Part shown: piece after piece, positions 9,156-17,478 of the stretch
Position numbering within the stretch: the first letter of the stretch is position 1
How the letters are laid out: every line of letters begins with the position of its first letter
Source: Chlorogloeopsis sp. ULAP01
GTDB lineage: Bacteria > Cyanobacteriota > Cyanobacteriia > Cyanobacteriales > Nostocaceae
NCBI RefSeq assembly: GCF_030381805.1
Contig: NZ_JAUDRH010000001.1
Coordinates: 682,001 to 746,000, forward strand
DNA: 64,000 nt
Direction: 5' to 3'
The notes under the pieces: generated by a model
What the model was told of the DNA's origin: nothing
Seen by the model: only the letters and a program-made list of their open reading frames with translations
Databases searched by the model: none
Program-made: the position numbers and the translations under genes

Positions 9156-9428
9156 ATGAACATACTTGCTTGGATTGTTTTAGGTCTAATCGCTGGTGCT
9201 ATTGCTAAGGCTATCTACCCCGGTCATCAAGGTGGCGGTATTTTGGGAACAATCTTATTAGGTATCATCGGTGCTTTTATTGGTGGTAGTTTAGGCGTAT
9301 TCTTCAGTACGGGAACTTTAACTTTAGCAGCTCCTACTTTAAGTATTCCTGGTATTTTATTGGCAATCCTTGGTGCGATTATTGCCATTTTTATCTGGAA
9401 CGCACTAACCCGCCGCAGTGCTGTATAA
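9156..9428 (+). CDS. GlsB/YeaQ/YmgE-family stress membrane protein
   Basis: A 90-residue very hydrophobic protein with three membrane segments and the family hallmarks: WIVLGLIAGAIAKAI, a GHQGGGILGTILLGIIGA glycine-rich segment and a C-terminal helix before RRS. Members of this transglycosylase-associated family are small inner-membrane proteins linked to stress. Start chosen at ATG 9156, since an upstream TTG at 9138 adds only six polar residues. The middle has a family-variable loop (FSTGTLTLAAP). Confidence 0.85.
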   Translation: MNILAWIVLGLIAGAIAKAIYPGHQGGGILGTILLGIIGAFIGGSLGVFFSTGTLTLAAPTLSIPGILLAILGAIIAIFIWNALTRRSAV

Positions 9429-9509
9429 AAAGCCAAATTGTGGGTAATTTATTATATTAAACCTCAGGGAATCACTTTTAATATTTTTATCCCTGAATTA
9501 AAGTAAAAC

Positions 9510-9550
9510 AATAGCGCTTACCTGTAGTAAGGTTGGCGCTATTATTATTT
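9510..9550 (+). terminator. Probable terminator after the GlsB-like gene
   Basis: An 8-bp stem AATAGCGC/GCGCTATT, extended inside by ACC/GGT, followed by ATTATTATTT. It lies between the small membrane protein and the thioesterase gene and would separate the two transcripts. The tail is only moderately T-rich. Confidence 0.5.
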
Positions 9551-9597
9551 CAGATAAAAATTATTTGTAGTCTTAATTAAATTAAAGCGATCCCCTA

Positions 9598-10371
9598 ATG
9601 GCAAATACGCAATTTTTGAATTGGATTACCTGTCCTAAACCTAATCCTCAAGCTTCAGTACGACTATTTTGTTTTCCTTATGCAGGTGGCAGTTCTCTAA
9701 TTTTTCGCCAATGGCGAGATTATTTACCAACAACAGTTGAACTTTGCCCTGTAGAAATTCCTGGGCGGGGAACTCAAATGAAGTCACCTCCATTCACTCA
9801 GCTAGAACCTCTTGTCAGAGCGATCGCATCTGCTATTCAACCATATTTAGACAAACCATTCGCCTTTTTTGGTCACAGTATGGGTGGGCTAGTGAGTTTT
9901 GAGCTTACCCGTCTACTTCGCAAACAATATGATATCAGCCCAAATTACCTGTTTGTATCTGGTCGCCACGCTCCTCAAATTCCTAATTCAGATCCACCTA
10001 TTCACAATCTACCAGAACAGGAGTTTTTGGAAGAACTGCGTCGTTTAAATGGTACTCCCAAATCTGTTCTAGAAAATCGCGAACTGATGCAACTTTTTTT
10101 ACCTATTCTGCGAGCAGATTTTGCAGTTCTAGAAACTTATGTTTATACTGAACAGCCACCACTTAATTGTCCCATTACTGTTTGTGGTGGTTTGCAAGAC
10201 CAAGAAGTTAGTTACGATCAACTTCAAGCATGGCAAGAGCAAACAAGCAATTCCTTCTCTGTACATATGCTTCCTGGCGATCACTTCTTTTTGCATTCAG
10301 ATCAAAGGCAGCTAGTGGAGATTATTTCTAGAACGCTGCATGAAGTAAAAGGGACTGCGATCGGTGATTAG
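9598..10371 (+). CDS. Type II thioesterase (GrsT/RifR-like)
   Basis: A 257-residue alpha/beta hydrolase of the type II thioesterase family, which removes misprimed or stalled acyl groups from carrier proteins of NRPS/PKS lines. Typical features are LFCFPYAGGSS near residue 23, the nucleophile elbow FGHSMGG with Ser94, the Asp loop in GGLQDQEVS and the catalytic His in PGDHFFLH. No carrier protein, NRPS or PKS gene is in the window, so it is an orphan here and probably serves an assembly line elsewhere. Confidence 0.88.
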   Translation: MANTQFLNWITCPKPNPQASVRLFCFPYAGGSSLIFRQWRDYLPTTVELCPVEIPGRGTQMKSPPFTQLEPLVRAIASAIQPYLDKPFAFFGHSMGGLVSFELTRLLRKQYDISPNYLFVSGRHAPQIPNSDPPIHNLPEQEFLEELRRLNGTPKSVLENRELMQLFLPILRADFAVLETYVYTEQPPLNCPITVCGGLQDQEVSYDQLQAWQEQTSNSFSVHMLPGDHFFLHSDQRQLVEIISRTLHEVKGTAIGD

Positions 10372-10460
10372 AGACTAGGACTTGTCGTAACCCACATCTT
10401 TATAAATCTCCGCTTCGTTGCCATCTCGCCAGAGAATTAATTCTCAAACCTAATAGCTAA

Positions 10461-10537
10461 AGTCTACTGAAGTAGACTAAACAAAAATTTCAGTCCTAGA
10501 AGTGGACTTACGCTGTTAGCTCAGAACTGAAGTTCTG
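10461..10537. repeat. Two short palindromes with ACTGAAGT-type core
   Basis: AGTCTACTGAAGTAGACT at 10461-10478 and CAGAACTGAAGTTCTG at 10522-10537 are perfect palindromes sharing the central pattern ctGAag. The first palindrome of the mosaic repeats near 5388 and 60410 is related. They lie between convergent genes (thioesterase and acylase) and could act as a bidirectional terminator. Confidence 0.55.
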
Positions 10538-10549
10538 GGGGCATTTTTA

Positions 10550-12703
10550 TTACAATTCCTTGCGTTCCGCTAAATGAGCTTTAATCTCTTTCATATTGCG
10601 CCAAACTGGGTGCAACTTTTGCTGGGCAAACATCTGCAATTGATCGCCCTTGTGGGGTGAATTCGGCTGAGTGGCATTACCGTAGCTAGTAAGTGCCATT
10701 GCCCGTACAGGATTAGAAAATTCAATTGCAGCAATATAAGAATCGCCTCCAAACGATTGGAAGCGCCCATCAGAATTTGGAACGAAGTTGAGTACACGAA
10801 AGATGCCTAATTTTCCTTCTCCTCCGTTGGCTGGTAAATCTACATTTCCATACCTAACCCGAAAAACTTCTCCCCAAGCTACATCTAGGTTACCATAGGC
10901 TTTCTCTACCTTAGCTGCTGCTGCTTCGAGAGTTGCTACTGCACTTGCAGGATTTGCCAAACCTTTGGGAGTAGTGCGTGGAGAGTTTTCATTCCAGGGT
11001 TGACTAAATGCCTGATCTGGATCAATTTCCTCTGCCCAAGTAGCAAAAAGAACTGCACCTTTACTATCTGCATTGGCTTGTCTATCCCAAGCTGCCAGTA
11101 CCTTAGCGGCTCGTTTTGCTAACTCACTTCCCTGGTTTTGTGCTGCGGAAATTAAATCATCTAGAATGCGATCAGCTAGTTCCATACGGGTTGAATGTTT
11201 GTATGCAATCATTTCGTCGAAAGTTATTTTGGGATCTTCCGCCAACATTTTTGCCGATCGCTGCGCTCGGAAATACATATGACGTGGTGCCATGTAAGGC
11301 GGAAAATTATCTGCTTTAATAACAGGTGGAAATGTTGTTGTCCAAGGTGGATCGTTGGCATTTTGCAACCAACCACTTTTTGGGTTAAGTACGCGGGGTA
11401 AATCTTGGTAAGGGTGAATTTTTGTCCATAAAGTTTTAGAGGTGTCGCCTGGGATTATACCTTGCCAATATTCAAAATCACCTTCTTGACGCATTGGTAC
11501 TTGACCATTAAATAGGTGCATGATGTTTCCGGCTCTATCTGCGTACATCACTGTAAACATTGGCAGTTGCAAACGCTTGAGCGCAGTTTCAAACTGAGAT
11601 AGGTTTTTTGCTCGTGCCATGTCCCACCATTGCTCTAGTACGCCCGGACGATCAAGCCCGACAACTCTTAGCGCTAAAACTTTACCATCTTTCTCGCTGA
11701 CAACAGGGCCGTGGACAGAACTTTTCACTATTAGTGGTTGTTCGCGCAAAGTGCCGTCTTTTTGCTTAATTTTTAAGGAAAGGGTTTCTGTTTGAAAGGG
11801 GCGAACTTGTCCGTCAAAGCGATAACCTTTATCAGCTAACTTGAGTTGATAAGTATCCCAGCCATCATGAGTATTGACTGTATGTGTCCAGCCCAAATTA
11901 TCATTAAAGGCGATCGCTAAAACTGGAATTCCTACAAGCGTTGCTCCATAAGCATCAATACCTGGTGCATTAATTTGTGCCTCGTACCATAAAAATAAAT
12001 CTGTCCAAGGTAAGTGTGGGTTTGCTAGCAACATTGCGTTACCAGTTGCAGACTTTTTCGGTGCGATCGCCCAACCGTTAGATCCTGGTTTTTGCTCTGC
12101 GTCAGTAATACCTGCTATTTGCTCTGGGCTGACTACAAAAGTAAAATTAAGTACTCTTTGCAGGTGAGCCAATACATCTTCCGATTTTACTGGCAGCACT
12201 ACTTTTACTTCGTCATCTATCAAATCGGGATGTTCTTTAGCATAAGCGTTGACACCAGCCGCAAACGCATCTAAATAACGACGAAATGCGGGAGTCTGTG
12301 CCTTATACCAAGAGCGAGATCGCTCTGGAACTTTCATCGTGAGAACCCATTGATCCGATTCTAAATATTTCTCTCCCCAGTATTCGGCAGCCCTTCCCCG
12401 TGCTTGCCCATACAGACGCAAAAGCAAGTTCCCGTGACTTTGCATCTGCGCCCAACCAAAGGCTTTGAAAGCATTGGGGGTATCTTTGGCATAAATATGG
12501 GGAATACCGTAAGTATCCCAAAGTATTTCTGTAGTTCGTTGCGATAAAGTTAGGCTTGGACTTGCCCAAGCTAAGGTAAATACAACGCTAAAAATAAAGC
12601 ATAAAATACGGAAAGATTTTTGAGGAAAAACTTTACTTGTATAACGGCTATACCAAGAAGAAAAAATGCCTTTAATAAAATTTAACTGCGAAATAGCAAG
12701 CAT
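10550..12703 (-). CDS. Penicillin acylase family protein (AHL/penicillin acylase)
   Basis: A 717-residue Ntn-hydrolase of the penicillin amidase family, exported to the periplasm. The order is N-terminal signal/anchor helix (about residues 32-47), alpha chain, spacer, then the beta chain expected to start at Ser208 in GSNGWAIAP after autoproteolysis. Further conserved blocks are TEILWDTYGIPHIYA, LLANPHLPW and TVNTHDGWDTYQLKL. Cyanobacterial relatives include an acyl-homoserine-lactone acylase described from Anabaena, so quorum-signal or acylated-compound hydrolysis is plausible. The substrate cannot be fixed from sequence alone. Confidence 0.85.
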   Translation of the reverse strand: MLAISQLNFIKGIFSSWYSRYTSKVFPQKSFRILCFIFSVVFTLAWASPSLTLSQRTTEILWDTYGIPHIYAKDTPNAFKAFGWAQMQSHGNLLLRLYGQARGRAAEYWGEKYLESDQWVLTMKVPERSRSWYKAQTPAFRRYLDAFAAGVNAYAKEHPDLIDDEVKVVLPVKSEDVLAHLQRVLNFTFVVSPEQIAGITDAEQKPGSNGWAIAPKKSATGNAMLLANPHLPWTDLFLWYEAQINAPGIDAYGATLVGIPVLAIAFNDNLGWTHTVNTHDGWDTYQLKLADKGYRFDGQVRPFQTETLSLKIKQKDGTLREQPLIVKSSVHGPVVSEKDGKVLALRVVGLDRPGVLEQWWDMARAKNLSQFETALKRLQLPMFTVMYADRAGNIMHLFNGQVPMRQEGDFEYWQGIIPGDTSKTLWTKIHPYQDLPRVLNPKSGWLQNANDPPWTTTFPPVIKADNFPPYMAPRHMYFRAQRSAKMLAEDPKITFDEMIAYKHSTRMELADRILDDLISAAQNQGSELAKRAAKVLAAWDRQANADSKGAVLFATWAEEIDPDQAFSQPWNENSPRTTPKGLANPASAVATLEAAAAKVEKAYGNLDVAWGEVFRVRYGNVDLPANGGEGKLGIFRVLNFVPNSDGRFQSFGGDSYIAAIEFSNPVRAMALTSYGNATQPNSPHKGDQLQMFAQQKLHPVWRNMKEIKAHLAERKEL

Positions 12704-13020
12704 AAAATTTATTGCAAATTGCCAATAAAATTCAAATAATAGACAAAGTGTGCTTCTGCACTAATGTCTCCAAAAGCCAATATTAAGGTAGTAAAAGCAC
12801 TTGCGATCGCACTCACACTACACTTAATAAATGATATTTATTTGCAATAAACAATAAAATAAAATCAAGATCCTGTCAACTGCTTCAATCTTGTTAATCA
12901 GCAATTTAGAATAAATTCGCGGTACTTGTTTGAGGCGATCGCTTTCCCTATTTGTATATCCATGCCTTTGAGTGCCACTGCCTGATAGGGTGTAACCGAC
13001 TCAAAAACTTTTTCTAGGAG
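12704..13020. other. Intergenic region without recognised features
   Basis: About 317 bp upstream of the acylase (minus strand) and downstream of the next methyltransferase. AT-rich with two HIP1-like sites. I see no gene, RNA or clear repeat. It probably carries the acylase promoter. Confidence 0.5.
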
Positions 13021-13782
13021 TTAATTTGACAATTTTTGAAGAATGTAGAAGATATAACCATAATATTCAGAGTATTTCCGATAAAGGTCAATTTCCAATT
13101 GAGTCATATTAATAACTTCAAGAGCCTCTACATCATCTTGGTAATGTTTTTTTAATAGCTGTACTCTCTCTTCCAGGGGATTATAGTAATGATTCCACCA
13201 AGCTGACTCCGGCAGTATCAACCAATCAATAATTTTATATCCACTATTTTTTTGAATAATCTTCAAATTACCATCAACATCTTGCATTGCAGGATAATTT
13301 GCATTCCAAAATTCCTCTAGTTCCCTTGGTGGATGAGGTTTAAGCCATGTAATTTCTGTCGCCGCCAAGTAACCCCCCTGTTTAAGTAAAGACTTCCACT
13401 GCTCTATTCCGTTTTCAAAACCGATAATGTATATTGCACCTTCAGCCCAAATAACATCAAAACTTGCCTGAGGAAAATCGAGGGTAAACATATCAGCATT
13501 TACTACTTCGATTTTGTCTGACAATTCTTTTTGTAGAACTTTCTGTTTAAGTTTATCGACATACAAAGTATGCTTGTCAATCGCAATAATTTTTCCATTT
13601 ATCAAATTGGCTAAATCTAAAGTTTGAAAGCCCGCTCCACAACCAATATCCAGTATCTTTATATTTGATGGCAAATCAACCATCTTTAGAAAAGCTTTTT
13701 TTGTAGATTCAGAATCACCAGGCCCTTGCCTGGGTATACCCTGATGAATTTCAAAAAAGACTTTCAAATTTTTTTGATTCAC
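13021..13782 (-). CDS. Class I SAM-dependent methyltransferase
   Basis: A 253-residue methyltransferase with motif I ILDIGCGAGFQTLDLA at about residues 42-57, the beta2 acidic end IIAIDKH, and the beta4 region FDVIWAEGAIYIIGF. The C-terminal part is helical and Trp/Tyr-rich. The start is a GTG whose Shine-Dalgarno overlaps it closely, so the exact N-terminus is uncertain. Substrate unknown. No operon partner: both neighbours are separated by over 100 bp. Confidence 0.82.
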   Translation of the reverse strand: MNQKNLKVFFEIHQGIPRQGPGDSESTKKAFLKMVDLPSNIKILDIGCGAGFQTLDLANLINGKIIAIDKHTLYVDKLKQKVLQKELSDKIEVVNADMFTLDFPQASFDVIWAEGAIYIIGFENGIEQWKSLLKQGGYLAATEITWLKPHPPRELEEFWNANYPAMQDVDGNLKIIQKNSGYKIIDWLILPESAWWNHYYNPLEERVQLLKKHYQDDVEALEVINMTQLEIDLYRKYSEYYGYIFYILQKLSN

Positions 13783-13902
13783 CTTTTATCATCCTTATTT
13801 TTATTCATTTTATGATTAACAGGTAGAAGACACTAAGTTACCTTTTTCTAATTTATTACTGCCTTCTACGCTCTAAAATTTGCCTTCAGTAAAGTCGTTG
13901 AT

Positions 13903-15084
13903 TCATCCCTTCACACAAATAACCTGCTTGAGAGTCGCCACAACTTCCACCAAATCAGATTGATTTTCCATAACTTGATCTATTGGTTTATAAGCACCAG
14001 GAATTTCGTCTAAAACACCAGTATCTTTTCGACATTCAACACCTTTTGTTTGCTCTATCAAATCATCAAGAGTATAGACATTTTTTGCCTTATTTCTTGA
14101 TATCAAACGTCCTGCACCGTGAGAACAAGAACAAAAGCTGTGAGCATGACCTTTACCTTTGACGATATAAGATTTTGCCCCCATTGAACCAGGGATAATC
14201 CCGTAGTCTTCCTTTTTGGCGCGGACTGCACCTTTACGAGTTACGTATACTTCCTCACCAAAATGCATTTCTTTTTCAGCGTAATTGTGATGGCAATTCA
14301 CCTCTAATAAAGGTTTAGTAGCCTTTCCGCCTGCTAGGTGCTTCTCGATAATGTGCTTGAAACGCGCCATCATCACATCGCGATTGAAACGCGCATAATC
14401 CTGCGCCCACTGCAAATCTCGCCAATAGGCATTGAATTCCGGCGTATTAGCTACAAAGTAAGCTAAATCAGGATCGGCTAATTTGTTTCCTGCCATTTTT
14501 GCCAATTCCTTGGCTGTGCTAATGTGGCACTGAGCAAGCATATTACCGATATTGCGGGAACCGGAATGCAACATCAGCCAAACTTGGTTTTCTGTATCGA
14601 GACAAACTTCAATAAAATGGTTGCCGCTACCGAGAGAACCCATTTGTCTCATGGCTTTGCCTTGCAAGTCTTGTACTCCTGAATGCAAGTCAGGGAAATC
14701 ACGCCATCGTTGCCAATTGGTAACACTTTTTTCTACATCTTTATTTTCGTTGAAACCAGTAGGAATTGCTGCTTCAATATCCTGCCTAATTTTCTTCAGT
14801 TTTCCTTCTAGTTGTTCTCCCTTAAATGGTGTTTTAATTGCACCCATACCGCAACCAACATCTACACCCACAGCCGCAGGGATAATAGCTTCTTTTGTAG
14901 CAATTACAGAACCAACTAAAGCTCCTTTTCCTAAGTGAACATCTGGCATTAATGCCACGTGTTTAAATACAAATGGCAATGATGCTACATTTTTTGCCAT
15001 CTTAATTTCTTCTGAGCCTAAAGGGTGATTTGCCCAAGATAAAACTGGAGATGGTGTAGAAATTTCTAATTCTTCGTAAGGCAT
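13903..15084 (-). CDS. rtcB: RtcB-family RNA ligase
   Basis: A 393-residue RtcB. The family joins 2',3'-cyclic phosphate and 5'-OH RNA ends with GTP and Mn, acting in RNA repair and tRNA splicing. Signature pieces are in order: VGVDVGCGMGAIKT (metal-binding Asp and Cys), GSLGSGNHFIEV, MLHSGSRNIGN, VNCHHNYA, GSMGAKSYIVKG and SCSHGAGR, the last with the guanylylated His. Length matches the family. It is monocistronic. Its upstream region carries a TTGACA box and a direct repeat like those ahead of the Ubl/TROVE cassette at 25.5 kb, which hints at co-regulation. Confidence 0.93.
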   Translation of the reverse strand: MPYEELEISTPSPVLSWANHPLGSEEIKMAKNVASLPFVFKHVALMPDVHLGKGALVGSVIATKEAIIPAAVGVDVGCGMGAIKTPFKGEQLEGKLKKIRQDIEAAIPTGFNENKDVEKSVTNWQRWRDFPDLHSGVQDLQGKAMRQMGSLGSGNHFIEVCLDTENQVWLMLHSGSRNIGNMLAQCHISTAKELAKMAGNKLADPDLAYFVANTPEFNAYWRDLQWAQDYARFNRDVMMARFKHIIEKHLAGGKATKPLLEVNCHHNYAEKEMHFGEEVYVTRKGAVRAKKEDYGIIPGSMGAKSYIVKGKGHAHSFCSCSHGAGRLISRNKAKNVYTLDDLIEQTKGVECRKDTGVLDEIPGAYKPIDQVMENQSDLVEVVATLKQVICVKG

Positions 15085-15201
15085 ATATAAGATTTTGGTG
15101 GTTAACTACTAATAAAAACACAATTCACAATTTAAATCGCTTCCTTATTTTCTAGTAGATTAATGACTACTGTTGAGAGGCAGTAACTTATGTATTGCTT
15201 G

Positions 15202-15240
15202 TGTATTATAAATGTATTATTTAAAGATAACAAATGTCAA
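15202..15240 (-). promoter_or_regulatory. Predicted rtcB promoter with direct-repeat operator
   Basis: In the rtcB direction, TTGACA (15240-15235) is followed after 18 bases by TACATT. The plus strand shows the direct repeat TGTATTATAAATGTATTAT at 15202-15220, which overlaps the -10 position. The same arrangement occurs at 25463-25500. The position over the -10 would suit a repressor. This is inferred from sequence only. Confidence 0.5.
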
Positions 15241-15340
15241 GCCTATCTCCAAAGGAGGAAAGTATCTGTCGCCAAGTTATATTAAAATCTGTAAAGAAAA
15301 TGACTGTAGTAGAAACAGTCATCCATTCTGAAACAATCTT

Positions 15341-16258
15341 ATGGCAGTTCGTCAAGATACAATTTGGGAGCGTTTCTTGTCTCCTTTAGTACGTTATTTC
15401 ATCAATGAAGAGGAGTTGCGGCGCTACGCCGAGAGTGTGGATTGGGAAAGGGAAAGCGATCGCTTCCGACGTGCCGACGTTACAATCCCTGCCTACTACA
15501 GCACTCAAAACTTTCACGGTATTCAGGGCGGATATCTAAAGTCTGGTGCGGCGGTTACCTACGACGCTGTTACTCAGTATGTGCTACCACCAAATGAAGC
15601 TTGGGTACGCCAAGCTTTAATTGATGCTGTCAAAGTACAGCCACGGCGCATTTTGGATTTAGGGTGCGGTACTGGTTCGACAACATTAATGCTCAAGCAA
15701 ACTTTCCCGGAAGCAGAAGTTATTGGTTTAGATTTGTCGCCCTATATGCTAGTAAGAGCTAGCCATAAAGCCAAAAACGCTGCTTTAAATATTCACTGGC
15801 AACACGGTAATGCAGAAAAGACGGGTTTTGCCCCTGATTCTTTTGACTTAGTAACAGCTACTTTGTTATTTCACGAAACACCGCCAAGAGTATCACAGGC
15901 AATTCTGAAAGAAAGCTTCCGATTGTTGAGGGTAGGTGGACAAGTACTGATTCTCGATGGTAATCAAAAGGCCCTAAGTCAGTTAGAATGGCTCAATGAT
16001 GTGTTTGAGGAGCCGTATATTCGTGAATACGCAGCGCTCAGTGTGGATGCATGGATGGGTGCAGCAGGATTTGAAACAGTACGAACCCAAGATGTATGGT
16101 GGATACATCAAGTGTCTAGTGGTATAAAACCAATACCAACATCAGAAGGAATTGCTGAAGTGAATATGCGGCAGTATACTTCTACATCGATAGACAAAAC
16201 ATCAAATAATAACGATTTGCAGGGTTTTCCCTCTCCAGCTTTCAATACAACGGCATGA
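15341..16258 (+). CDS. Class I SAM-dependent methyltransferase
   Basis: A 305-residue protein with an N-terminal extension of about 100 residues (including a DVTIPAYYSTQNFHGIQGGY segment) before a standard methyltransferase domain: ILDLGCGTGSTTL at about 107-119, VIGLDLSPYML, and FDLVTATLLFHETP. The stop overlaps the downstream HAD gene by four bases (ATGA), so the two are translated together. Substrate unknown. Confidence 0.85.
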   Translation: MAVRQDTIWERFLSPLVRYFINEEELRRYAESVDWERESDRFRRADVTIPAYYSTQNFHGIQGGYLKSGAAVTYDAVTQYVLPPNEAWVRQALIDAVKVQPRRILDLGCGTGSTTLMLKQTFPEAEVIGLDLSPYMLVRASHKAKNAALNIHWQHGNAEKTGFAPDSFDLVTATLLFHETPPRVSQAILKESFRLLRVGGQVLILDGNQKALSQLEWLNDVFEEPYIREYAALSVDAWMGAAGFETVRTQDVWWIHQVSSGIKPIPTSEGIAEVNMRQYTSTSIDKTSNNNDLQGFPSPAFNTTA

Positions 16259-16983
16259 TTTTAAAGGCAGTTCTGTTTGATTTTAATGGCGTCATCATTA
16301 ATGATGAGTCGATCCACGAACAACTAATAAAGCAAATTCTGATTGAAGAAAATCTTACTCTTAAACCAGGTGAGTATAAAGAAATTTGCCTTGGACGCAG
16401 CGATCGCGCCTGTGTGCGAGATATACTCAAAAATCGCGGTCGTGTTGTCAGTGAAGAATATTTGACTCAGTTGTTACACAAGAAGGCACAATTGTACGTG
16501 CAGGAATTAGAAAAACTGGAAAAACTGCCTTTGTATCCTGGTTTAGATGATTTGATATTTCAAGTGCGATCGCGCAATTTAAAGTTAGCTTTAGTGAGTG
16601 GAGCCATCCGTAAAGAAATAGAACTTGTGCTAGAACGCGCTAAATTAGCTCAACACTTTTCTGTAATAGTAGCTGGAGATGATATTACCGCCAGCAAACC
16701 AGAACCAGACGGTTATTTATTAGCTGTGGAACACCTTAATCAAGCATATCCCGAACTAAATCTTCAACCAGATGAATGTTTGGTAATAGAAGATACTCCC
16801 GCAGGCATCCAAGCGGCAAAACAGGCTGGGATGCAAGTAGTGGGTGTAGCGAATACTTATCCCTTCCATATGCTTCAGCGTCAAGCAAACTGGACAGTAG
16901 ATTATCTAACCGACTTGGAACTAGAACGGGTACAGGAAGTTTACTTACAGCGCCAGTGCCAACCTACAGCAAGTGAATGCTAA
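16255..16983 (+). CDS. HAD-IA hydrolase with DxN nucleophile motif
   Basis: A 242-residue haloacid-dehalogenase-superfamily protein of the beta-phosphoglucomutase/phosphatase type. Motif I reads LFDFNGVI, so the nucleophile Asp is present but the usual second Asp of DxD is Asn. Motif II is LALVSGA, motif III Lys lies in ASKPEPDGYL, and motif IV is VIEDTPAGIQAA. The helical cap lies at about residues 15-85. Loss of the second Asp would weaken ordinary phosphatase acid catalysis. Translationally coupled to the methyltransferase upstream, so the pair may act on one metabolite. Confidence 0.85.
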   Translation: MILKAVLFDFNGVIINDESIHEQLIKQILIEENLTLKPGEYKEICLGRSDRACVRDILKNRGRVVSEEYLTQLLHKKAQLYVQELEKLEKLPLYPGLDDLIFQVRSRNLKLALVSGAIRKEIELVLERAKLAQHFSVIVAGDDITASKPEPDGYLLAVEHLNQAYPELNLQPDECLVIEDTPAGIQAAKQAGMQVVGVANTYPFHMLQRQANWTVDYLTDLELERVQEVYLQRQCQPTASEC

Positions 16984-17065
16984 AATGGCTAGTGGTGAAT
17001 GGTTAATTATTAATTATTAATGGAAGACTAGCAACAGACAATTAATTATTAGTAATTAACAATTT

Positions 17066-17138
17066 GGGGAATTAGCTCAGTTGGTAGAGCGCTGCGATCG
17101 CACCGCAGAGGTCAGGGGTTCGAGTCTCCTATTCTCCA
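17066..17138 (+). tRNA. tRNA-Ala (anticodon CGC)
   Basis: A 73-nt cloverleaf: acceptor GGGGAAT/ATTCTCC (one G-T), D-arm GCTC..GAGC with AGTTGGTA loop, anticodon stem CTGCG/CGCAG with loop ATCGCAC giving anticodon CGC (Ala, codon GCG). The T-arm AGGGG/CTCCT has loop TTCGAGT. The discriminator base is A, and CCA is not encoded. The anticodon stem-loop contains the HIP1 octamer TGCGATCGCA, which is the abundant cyanobacterial palindrome. Confidence 0.93.
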
Positions 17139-17478
17139 TTTGGACATTAAATAATTATTGTCCATGCGGTGTACCCAAACAAACTCTTGAGGTACAGGTG
17201 TGGGTACAGTTTGTATTGAATCCGTGAACAGGTCTGTTTTCCTGACTTTCAGCTATCAATCCAGTTTTAAAGAATTATTGTCCAATTAGACGCAGCAAAA
17301 CTCAGTTTAATATATAGACCATAATTTCAAGTATACTCAAATCTTGCACATGAAAATACGGATGTTAAAACCACAACTATGTGTAAGGGGAGCTAGGCGT
17401 TCAATATTAAGTTAAGTATTCGGTGAGGTACAAGTTCTAAGTTGAGATGAAGTGTAAAAATAAATAACAATAAAATAT
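17139..17478. other. Intergenic region downstream of tRNA-Ala
   Basis: About 340 bp between the tRNA and the nucleoside hydrolase gene. It includes a weakly repetitive GGTACAGGTGTGGGTACAG segment. No gene, integrase or clear attachment site is seen. It presumably holds the hydrolase promoter. Confidence 0.5.
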
